Translations under genes and position numbers: made by a program | Shown: positions 11,231-18,104 of the stretch, in pieces | Layout: every line of letters starts with the position of its first letter | Position numbering within the stretch: position 1 is the first letter of the stretch | Origin: Chara braunii | Lineage: Eukaryota; Streptophyta; Charophyceae; Charales; Characeae | Length of the DNA: 36,402 bases | NCBI GenBank assembly: GCA_003427395.1 | Contig: BFEA01000318.1 | Coordinates: 983,116 to 1,019,517, forward strand | Reading direction: 5' to 3' | Notes under the pieces: generated by a model | Told to the model about the DNA's origin: nothing | Database searches by the model: none | The model's input: the letters and a program-made list of their open reading frames with translations, nothing else

Positions 11231-11879
11231 GGTACAACTTTTCAGAAGTCTGTAGTACTGCCATTGTTTTTATTTTTATCTCAAATTTGGTTGGGAATCT
11301 TCCCAAGACCCTCGGGTAAAAGTTGTTTGCATTGCAATGTTGTACAACATACTTTGTTTTTGGATTTTTTACTGAAGTTGTTTTTTAATCAAAATTCTAA
11401 AAAAATCAGTAAAAAATATTTTCATCCTCGTTTTTATTTTTTTCTCGAATGTTCTCATGAATTTCAATAAGACCCTCAGGCAAACGTTATTTGTATTGCA
11501 TTGTTGTATAATATTTTATTTTTTTCGGATTTGTTTTTTTTTTTTTGAAAAATGAAAGTTCCAAAAATTTGAATACAACATACGTACGTTGTATTCGAAT
11601 ACAACGTACATACGTTATATTCGAACATACGTTCTATTCGGGGAAAAACAAGCGATTTATGAAAACCTGATTTTCATAGGTAATTCGAATATAACGTACG
11701 TACATTTTTTTTGGGTTAAGAAGGTAGTTCTGATCTGGCGGGGTCGGCGCATGAATGACGAACGTCGTCGACGTGGCAGAGAAGGTTGTCGATAAGAAAA
11801 AGAACCCCGTAGATAAGCATCAACACGACGTCGAGAGAAAGGGGGACGGGGAGGAAGAGAGAATGAACGAATGTGCCGA

Positions 11880-11880
<1 letters not shown>
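10575..11880 (+). repeat. Duplicated segment, copy 1 (LTR part plus flank)
   Basis: From TGTGTATATG near 10575 to GACGATATAT near 11886 this sequence is closely matched by 14934-16240. The copy covers most of the LTR, its 3' flank and a stretch with palindromic ACGTACGT-like motifs (11578-11702). Differences are scattered substitutions and short indels. Both copies run into a (TA)n tract followed by a family A miniature element. Confidence 0.85.

Positions 11881-11881
<1 letters not shown>

Positions 11882-11917
<36 letters not shown>
11882..11917. repeat. (TA)n tract left of element A1
   Basis: An uninterrupted AT dinucleotide run directly abuts the left terminal inverted repeat of miniature element A1. 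The bases before it are GACG, as before the tracts at 13336 and 16235. Confidence 0.97.
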
Positions 11918-11919
<2 letters not shown>

Positions 11920-11920
11920 C

Positions 11921-12203
11921 ACTAGGCTACCAAAGCCGCCCGGAACCACTTGCCCGACCGGGCCAAAAAAAATAAAAAATAAAAATACTTTTCAACTTTA
12001 TTTTTTGTTTTAAATTTGGTGAAGAATTTCGATGTGACCCTGAGGCAACAGTTGTTCAGTTTATATACCTGCATAACATAGTTTTTTTTCGGATTTTGTT
12101 GATTCGTGTTTGTTTGTTTTTTCTGCTATAACCTTCCCTAGTCCTTGCACGGTCGGGTCGTCCGGAAAAATAGGGTGGCCTGTGCGGCCCGGCTGGTAGC
12201 CTA

Positions 12204-12205
<2 letters not shown>
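11921..12205. mobile_element. Family A miniature element, copy A1 (285 bp)
   Basis: The left end ACTAGGCTACCA and right end TGGTAGCCTAGT are perfect 12-bp terminal inverted repeats, with GC-rich subterminal bases (GCCCGACCGGGCC left, GACCCGACCGTGC-like right) that partly continue the inversion. The interior is AT-rich and non-coding. The element is bordered by (TA)n on both sides, consistent with a TA target duplication and preference for TA microsatellites, as described for some plant MITEs. A second 285-bp copy with the same ends lies at 16314-16598. Confidence 0.8.

Positions 12206-12265
<60 letters not shown>
12206..12265. repeat. (TA)n tract right of element A1
   Basis: This is a TA run of about 60 bases with one AA interruption. 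It joins element A1 to the first hammerhead monomer, replacing the GTAAT found before the second and third monomers. Confidence 0.95.
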
Positions 12266-12268
<3 letters not shown>

Positions 12269-12690
12269 TGAGGGGATTCTGCAGACTGTTGAGGGTTTTG
12301 CCTCTTGAAAAGTCGGTGAAACTCTAACAAAACAGTTTGTCACAACCCCTCGTTTGTTGTCCTCTTCTCTCTCTCTGCCTATGGTTTACCGGGCAGTTCT
12401 GTTTGTGACGATATATACTACGACTTCGCTAGCTTCCTGTGACGGTTTTTTCCGGTCACGTCGAGCGGCAGTGGTTAGGGCCGTTACTAGGCGGCCATGC
12501 TGTGCCTCTAGTGCCAGCGGCGTGTCTGGAGTGTATTTTTTGGCTGTGACTGACCTTTCTTTGTTTCATGGATGTTTTGCTGGTTTGTGATGGGGTGTGA
12601 ACCGACAGTCTGTAGAGTTTTCCATCTGGTGTGGGTGAGTGATAGTCTACTTTGATTTTGGTTAAGGTAAATTATCATTTACAGTGTAAT
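12266..12690 (+). repeat. Hammerhead monomer M1 (425 bp)
   Basis: This is the only gap-free monomer of the tandem family. It starts CAGTGAGGGGATTCTG and ends TACAGTGTAAT, directly before the next CAGTGAGGGG. It contains a decayed hammerhead motif near its start, a (TC)n run, an uninterrupted GACGATATATACTACG site (12407-12422) that is the place where monomer M3 carries a miniature element, and no coding frame worth naming. I see no tRNA primer-binding site or polypurine tract inside, so it is not a complete retrozyme with LTRs; a ribozyme-bearing satellite is the nearest description. Confidence 0.8.
12270..12351 (+). ncRNA. Hammerhead ribozyme relic, copy 1
   Basis: This is the same architecture as copy 2. 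Helix III here is the best of the three: AGACTGT (from 12283) pairs with ACAGTTT with one G-U pair, and stem I GAGG/CCTC is intact. The core is broken: the CTGATGA position reads TTGAAAA, and the GAAA position and the adjoining stem II strand are changed. It is expected to be inactive. Confidence 0.65.
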
Positions 12691-12694
12691 CAGT

Positions 12695-12776
12695 GAGGGG
12701 ATTCTGTAGACTGTTGAGGGCTCAGCCTCCTGATGAGTCGGTGAAACTCCGACGAAAAAGTTTGTCACAGCCCCTC
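12695..12776 (+). ncRNA. Type III hammerhead ribozyme, best copy
   Basis: The elements in order are: distal stem GAGGGG (12695-12700), helix III strand AGACTGT (12708-12714), cleavage-site base T12715 in a GTT triplet, stem I GAGG (12716-12719) with loop GCTCAG and CCTC (12726-12729), conserved CTGATGA (12730-12736), stem II GTCGG (12737-12741) with loop TGAAACT and CCGAC (12749-12753), conserved GAAA (12754-12757), helix III strand (12757-12763) and distal CCCCTC (12771-12776). All invariant core bases are present. The defect is an A-G mismatch next to the cleavage-site pair (A12758 where the other two copies have C). Self-cleavage of transcripts after 12715 is predicted, perhaps weakened by that mismatch. 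Confidence 0.75.
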
Positions 12777-12794
12777 GTTTGTTGTCCTCTTCTC

Positions 12795-13102
12795 NNNNNN
12801 NNNNNNNNNNNNNNNNNNNNNNNNNNNNNNNNNNNNNNNNNNNNNNNNNNNNNNNNNNNNNNNNNNNNNNNNNNNNNNNNNNNNNNNNNNNNNNNNNNNN
12901 NNNNNNNNNNNNNNNNNNNNNNNNNNNNNNNNNNNNNNNNNNNNNNNNNNNNNNNNNNNNNNNNNNNNNNNNNNNNNNNNNNNNNNNNNNNNNNNNNNNN
13001 NNNNNNNNNNNNNNNNNNNNNNNNNNNNNNNNNNNNNNNNNNNNNNNNNNNNNNNNNNNNNNNNNNNNNNNNNNNNNNNNNNNNNNNNNNNNNNNNNNNN
13101 NN
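12795..13102. other. Assembly gap (308 N)
   Basis: The run of N begins in the TC-rich part of hammerhead monomer M2 and ends just before GACAGTCTGTAGAG. Any open frame drawn across it is an artefact. Confidence 1.
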
Positions 13103-13190
13103 TGACAGTCTGTAGAGTTTTCCATCTGGTGTGGGTGAGTGATAGTCTACTTTGATTTTGGTTAAGGTAGATTATCATGTACAGTGTAAT

Positions 13191-13333
13191 CAGTGAGGGG
13201 ATTCTGCAGACTGATAAGGGTTCAGCCTCCTGATGAGTCGGTGAAACTGCGACGAAACAGCTTGTCACAGCCCCTCGTTTGTTGTCCTCTTCTCTCTCTC
13301 TGCCTGCGGTTTACCGTGCAATTCTGTTTGTGA

Positions 13334-13335
<2 letters not shown>
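13191..13335 (+). repeat. Hammerhead monomer M3, left part
   Basis: This aligns with the first about 145 bases of M1, up to the GACG of the TA site, then runs into (TA)n and miniature element B1. A piece of the monomer's 3' part reappears at 16630-16721. About 150 bases in between are missing, so the insertion or later rearrangement also deleted sequence. Confidence 0.75.
13195..13276 (+). ncRNA. Hammerhead ribozyme, copy 3 (partly decayed)
   Basis: CTGATGA (13230-13236) and GAAAC are intact and ACAG is restored on the helix III 3' strand. However, the cleavage-site region reads CTGATAAGG instead of CTGTTGAGG, which removes the conserved U of the closing pair and one stem I pair. Stem II has a G-G mismatch (GTCGG with GCGAC). 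It is expected to be inactive or very weak. Confidence 0.65.

Positions 13336-13361
<26 letters not shown>
13336..13361. repeat. (TA)n tract left of element B1
   Basis: This is an AT run following GACG in monomer M3 and abutting the ACAGGGTTACC end of element B1. M1 has only GATATATAC at the same place. Confidence 0.95.
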
Positions 13362-13364
<3 letters not shown>

Positions 13365-14138
13365 GGGTTACCTGACCAAACGTTCGGGGGGGCCCGGGCT
13401 GGCCCCCGAACGTTCGGGCGTTCGGGGTCCCGTTTGGGGGCCGAACACCTCCAGCTTCGGCCCCCGCCAAAAAACATTCCGGGGCCTAAAAATAAGTTTT
13501 TTTTTTCTGATTTTGTTTTTGTGAGTTCTCTATGATGTAATCTACACACCAATAAATGTTTGAAGCCATTCTGCTTATCCAAAAAAACATTCAAAATCGT
13601 CAAAGATGGGGGTGTCAAAACGTGCTCGCCCAATCACTATTTTGTTTTTTTTTCATTTTTAACTTTTTGTTTCAGTTTATTTCAGGGCCTAAGAAAAATT
13701 ATTCTTTTTTGAAAACTTTTTAATGAGTTATTGATTATGCAAACTACATATCTGTAAATTTTTAGGGCATTTGTCAATGTTAAAAAATAATAAAAAATCG
13801 GCAAAGATAGCGGTGTCGAAAAGGTGCTGGCACACTCACTCATTTTAATTCTCTTTTTATTTTTTCTTATTTTTATCATAGTGTTAATTTTCTGTATTTG
13901 ATTTTGAACTTAAATTTGGTAAATAATTTGGACGTAGTGCCCGGGCAAATGTTGTTTAGTTTATTTTTCTCCATAACATATTTCTTTTTCGTAATTTTTT
14001 AAAAACTTTCGTTTTTTTTTTGTTTTGTTTTTTTTTTTTGTCCGCGTTTGGCTCGAACGGCCGAACGCCTAACGAACAGGTCCCGTACGTTCAGGCGTTC
14101 GGGTTCGGGCACTCGGCCCGTCCCGAACGCCGGTAACC

Positions 14139-14142
<4 letters not shown>
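13362..14142. mobile_element. Family B miniature element, copy B1 (781 bp)
   Basis: The ends ACAGGGTTACC and GGTAACCCTGT are perfect 11-bp terminal inverted repeats embedded in (TA)n. Subterminal regions are rich in CGTTCGGG motifs, including near-palindromes of the CCGAACGTTCGG type, on both sides. The interior is AT-rich and contains two diverged repeats of a segment of the form GATGGNGGTGTC...CGTGCTCGCC. There is no transposase frame. It is the only full-length member in the window and it lies in the TA site of hammerhead monomer M3. Confidence 0.8.

Positions 14143-14176
<34 letters not shown>
14143..14176. repeat. (TA)n tract between B1 and B2
   Basis: This TA run is followed by ACAAGGTTACAT, which looks like a damaged duplicate of the B left end, and then by the true left end of B2 at 14189. 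Confidence 0.93.
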
Positions 14177-14179
<3 letters not shown>

Positions 14180-14188
14180 AGGTTACAT

Positions 14189-14932
14189 ACAGGGTTACCT
14201 GACCGAACGTTCGGTGGCCCCCGGGCTGGCCCCCGAACGTTCGGGCGTTCGGGGTCTCATTCGGGGGCCGAACACCTCCAGGTTCGGCCCCCGCCAAAAA
14301 ATATTTCGGGAACTAAAAATAAGTTTTGTTTTCTGAAATTTTTTTTGTGAGTTGTCTATGATGTCACCTACACGCCTATAAATTTTGAAGTCATTCTGCT
14401 AAGCCAAAAAAACATCAAACATCGTCAAAAATGAGGGTGTCAAAACGTGCTCGCCCACTCACTATTTTGTTTTTTTTTCACTTTTAACTTTTTTTTTTCA
14501 CTTTATTTCGAGGCCTAAAAAATTTTATTATTTTTTGAAAACTTTTTAATGAGTTATCGATTATGTAAAATACTTATCTGTAAATTTTCAGGGCATTTGT
14601 CAATGCGAAACAAAAAATAAAAATCGGCAAAGATGGCGGTGTCGAAAAGGTGCTGACACACTCACTCATTTTAATTCTCTTTTTATTTTTTATTTTTTTT
14701 CTTCAAACTGTTTATTTTCTGTATTGGATTTTTAATTCAAATTTGGTAAAGAATTTTGATGTAGTGCCCAGGCAAATGTTGTTCAGTTTAATTTTCTCCA
14801 TAACATAGTTGTTTTTTATAATTGATTGAAAGGTTTTTTTTTTTTTTTTTTTTTTTTTCCGTGTTTAGCTCGAACGGCCGAACGCCTCTCGAAGGGGTCC
14901 CGTACGTTCGGGCGTTCGGGTTCGGGCGTTCG
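14189..14932. mobile_element. Family B element, copy B2 (right end missing)
   Basis: The left terminal repeat ACAGGGTTACC and the whole interior match B1. The right end stops within the CGTTCGGGCGTTCG subterminal repeats and fuses directly to the duplicated LTR segment (GTGTATATGCGTGCC). The right terminal inverted repeat and the following (TA)n are absent. The fusion bases CGTGTATATG resemble both partners, so recombination there is likely. Confidence 0.75.
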
Positions 14933-14933
14933 T

Positions 14934-16232
14934 GTATATGCGTGCCTGCTGGTTTGCATGCCTGTCTGAGTGCTTGTCTGCTGAGTGTGTGTGTGACCCA
15001 CAAGGGTACTTGTTGGTTGAAAGACCCCGCAACGCCGGTACTTACCTGTGGCCGTTACTTTGAGGGTTGCAGCCGGAAAAACACTCGAGTAGTGGGGGTA
15101 GGCCCGCAACACAGAGAGCAGAGGGGAAAAACACTCAAGTAGAAGGTAGGCCAATACCACTCAAGTAGTGGTAGAAGTGTCAGGTACTGGAGGCTGAGCA
15201 GAAGAAGACAAAAAGTTGGCATTTTTAGAGGCACGGTAGCGGCAGGCTAGAGGTAGTCCGGTACCTGTCCAAGTAGCCCGCGTCCAGGGCCTGTCCAGAG
15301 GATAGAAGAGCCTGCAATGATGTTTCCCTCCGAAAGGGAGGAGGTACCGGTTTCTGGGAGGCCGCTCGACCTTGGAAGTCACCGCCCAAGAGACCAGTAG
15401 GCCGCTATATCCTCGGGAGGAGCAAGTAGTTCCTCCTCATTTGCGGTGTGGAAGGATTGGCTTCTTCTTCTTTTCCTCTTCTCTGGTCTCTATCTCTTTG
15501 TAAGTGCTTTCATTTCTTTCGCAATTGGGTGGCATTGTCTTTCATTGTGAATTTGCACTTTGGGAATAACCAGGATCGTAACAGGTACAACTTTTCATAA
15601 GTCTGTAGTACTGCCATTGTTTTTATTTTTATTTCAAATTTGGTTGGGAATCTCCCAAAGACCCTCAGGTAAAAGTTGTTTGCATTGCAATGTTGTACAA
15701 CATACTTTGTTTCTGAATTTTTTACTGAAGTTGTTTTTTAATCAAAATTCTAGAAAAATCAGTAAAAAATATTTTCATCCTCGTTTTTAATTTTTTCTCC
15801 AATGTTCTCATGAATTTCAATAAGACCCTCTGGCAAACGTTGTTTGTATTGCATTGTTGTATAACATTTTATTTTTTTCAGATTTGTTTTTTTTTTTTTG
15901 AAAAATCAAAGTTTTAAAAATTTGAATACAACATACGTATGTTGTAATCGAATACAACGTACATACGTTATATTCGAACGTACGTTCTATTCGGAAAAAA
16001 ACAAGCGATTTATGAAAACCTGATTTTTATAGGTAATTTGAATATAATGTACGTACGTTTTTTTCGAGTTAAGAAGGTAGTTCTGATCTAGCGGGGTTGG
16101 CGCATGAATGACGAACGTCGTCGGCGTGGCAAAGAAGGTTGTCGATAAGAAAAAGAACCCCGTAGATTAGCATCAACACGACGTCGAGAGGAAGGGGGAC
16201 GGGGAGGAGGAGAGAATGAACGAACGTGCCGA

Positions 16233-16240
<8 letters not shown>
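14934..16240 (+). repeat. Duplicated segment, copy 2
   Basis: This is a close copy of 10575-11880, offset by about 4.36 kb. It includes the LTR 3' portion ending GTAACA at 15583, the same 3' flank, and the GACGATATAT leading into (TA)n. The first about 107 bases of the LTR are missing because of the fusion to B2. Confidence 0.85.

Positions 16241-16310
<70 letters not shown>
16235..16310. repeat. (TA)n tract left of element A2
   Basis: At 76 bases this is about twice as long as the matching tract at copy 1, showing length change after duplication. Confidence 0.95.
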
Positions 16311-16312
<2 letters not shown>

Positions 16313-16313
16313 C

Positions 16314-16596
16314 ACTAGGCTACCAGAGTCGCCCAGGACCACTTGCCCGACCGGGCCAAAAAAAATAAAAAATAAAAATACTTTTCAACTTTATTTTTTT
16401 TTTCAAATTTGGTAGAGAATTTCGATGTGACCCTGAGGCAGCAGTTGTTCAGTTTATATATCTGCATAACATAGTTTGTTTTCGGATTTTGTTGATTCAT
16501 TTTTATTTTATTTTTCTGCTATGACCTTCCCTAGTCCTTGCACGGTCGGGTCGTCTGGGAAAATAGGGTGACCTGGGCGGCCCGGCTGGTAGCCTA

Positions 16597-16598
<2 letters not shown>
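16314..16598. mobile_element. Family A miniature element, copy A2 (285 bp)
   Basis: This copy has the same length and the same ACTAGGCTACC/TGGTAGCCTAGT ends as A1, with scattered substitutions. It was probably carried here inside the segmental duplication rather than by independent insertion, because the left flanks match over more than 1 kb. Confidence 0.8.

Positions 16599-16629
<31 letters not shown>
16599..16629. repeat. (TA)n tract right of element A2
   Basis: This TA run joins A2 to a fragment of the hammerhead monomer (GGATGTTTTGCTGG). Confidence 0.94.
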
Positions 16630-16632
<3 letters not shown>

Positions 16633-16721
16633 ATGTTTTGCTGGCTTGTGATGGGGTGTGAACCGACAGTCTGTAGAGTTTTCCATCTGGTGTGGGTGAG
16701 TGATAGTCTACTTTGATTTTG
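16630..16721 (+). repeat. Hammerhead monomer 3' fragment
   Basis: These 92 bases match M1 from 12570 onward, through GACAGTCTGTAGAG and GTGATAGTCTACTTTG, then break into the interior of family B copy B3. No ribozyme core is included. Confidence 0.75.
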
Positions 16722-17196
16722 TTTTCACTTTAGTTCGAGGTCTTAACAATTTTATTATTTTATGAAACTTTTTTAGTGGGTTTTGTATTATATGAAGTAG
16801 ACATCTGTAAATTTTCAGGGCATTTAGCTATGCCAAAAAAAAATTAAAAAAATCGCCAAAGATGGCGGTGTCGAAAACATGCTCGCTCACGCACTTAATT
16901 TAATTCGCTTGTTATTTTTATTTATTTTTATAATTAGTATTTATTTTCCGTATTTTATTTTTATTTCGAATTTGGTAAGGAATTCTTATGTAATGTTTAT
17001 GCAAATCTTATTTAATTTATTTTTCTCCATAACATATCTTGTTTTCAGATTTTTTTGATGACTTGGTCTTTTTTTTTTTTTTTTTTTTTTTTGAGTCCGC
17101 GTTCAGCTCGAACGGCCGAACACATCCCCAAGGCGTCCCATACGTTCGCGCGTTCGGGTTCGGGTGTTCGGCCCGTCCCGAACGTCGATAACCCTG
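16722..17196. mobile_element. Family B element, copy B3 (left end missing)
   Basis: This aligns with the right about 475 bases of B4 and B1 and ends with GATAACCCTG, a one-base variant of the B right terminus. The left about 290 bases are absent at the fusion to the hammerhead fragment. Confidence 0.7.
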
Positions 17197-17215
17197 GATA
17201 TAGATATATATATAT

Positions 17216-17910
17216 ACAAGGTCACTAACCCCTACGTACGGAGGTCCCCGAGCAGACCTCCGTACATATGGGCGTTCGGGGTCCCGTACGGGTCCGAACC
17301 CGACTGCGTTCGGCCCCCGCCAAAAATTATTTCGGGGCCTAAAAATTTTTATTTTTTTTTGATTTTTTTTTGTGAGTTCTTTATGAAGTGACGTACATGC
17401 CTGTAAGTTTTTAAGTCATTTGGCTAAGCCAAATAAGAATTAAAAATTACCAAAGATGGCAGTGTCAAAACGTGCTCGCCCACGTATATTTTCACTTTTT
17501 ACTTTTTGTTTCCACTTTAGTTCGAGGTCTGAACAATTTTATTATGTTTTTGAACTTTTTTAGTGGGTTTTGTATTATGTGAAGTACACATCTGTAAATC
17601 TTCAAGGCATTTAGCTATGCCAAAAAAAAATGAAAAATCACCAAAGATAGCGTTGTCGAAAACGTGCTCGCGCACTCAGTAAATTTAATTCTCTTTTTAT
17701 TTTTATTTATTTTTATTATTAATATTTATTTTCCGTATCTTATTTTTCTTTCAAATTTTGTAAGGAATTCGGATGTAATGCTCAGGCAAATCTTATGTGA
17801 TTTTTGTTTTTCCATAACATATCTTTATTTCTGATGTTTTTGATGACCTTTTTTTTTTTTTTTTTTTTTGGGTCCGCGTTCAGCGCAAACGGCCGAACGT
17901 ATCCCCAAGA
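17216..17910. mobile_element. Family B element, copy B4 (right end missing)
   Basis: It begins after a short (TA)n tract with a damaged terminus (ACAAGGTCACTAACC) and has its own variant of the subterminal repeats built on CCGTACG rather than CGTTCGG. It ends at GTATCCCCAAGA, about 75 bases before the expected right terminus. With B3 it represents a more diverged subfamily than B1 and B2. Confidence 0.7.
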
Positions 17911-18094
17911 GGAGATACATATTCATCAGAAAGTACAATGTCGTTCACTTGCAAAAAGAAATAAATTGACTTGAGAGGAGAGAAAGGGTTAGGAGAAGAA
18001 GAAGAAGAAAGAAAGAATAAGAAGATGATGTACATCATCATAGACCAATGACAAAGCTCTTCTTCTTCGTCAACCACTCTCCTTCTCAATGGCT
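17911..18094. other. GA-rich spacer with 16-bp palindrome
   Basis: This is a purine-rich stretch (GAAGAAGAA runs) containing the perfect palindrome GATGATGTACATCATC at 18024-18039. No gene is seen. It separates the mosaic from the 2.9-kb array. Confidence 0.6.
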
Positions 18095-18104
18095 TTACTT
18101 TTTA

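Larger units (their letters stand above)
12691..13190 (+). repeat. Hammerhead monomer M2 (contains N gap)
   Basis: The first 104 bases and last 88 bases align with M1. The 308-N gap begins inside the (TC)n run. With the gap at face value the monomer is 500 bp, 75 more than M1, so either the gap size is approximate or M2 has an expanded microsatellite or insertion at the TA site. Confidence 0.75.

Noticed and set aside
13230-13277. Type I hammerhead reading with cleavage at the downstream TTGTC
   Set aside because: A short helix III can be drawn, but stem I cannot pair (CCTC with ACAG); the type III reading pairs all three helices.
12056-14350. Frames encoding alternating Tyr-Ile runs
   Set aside because: These are translations of (TA)n microsatellites and miniature elements, and some run through the N gap.
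17920-17945. Minus-strand CTGATGA near TTCATCAG
   Set aside because: No stem II or GAAA box follows, so it is a chance match.
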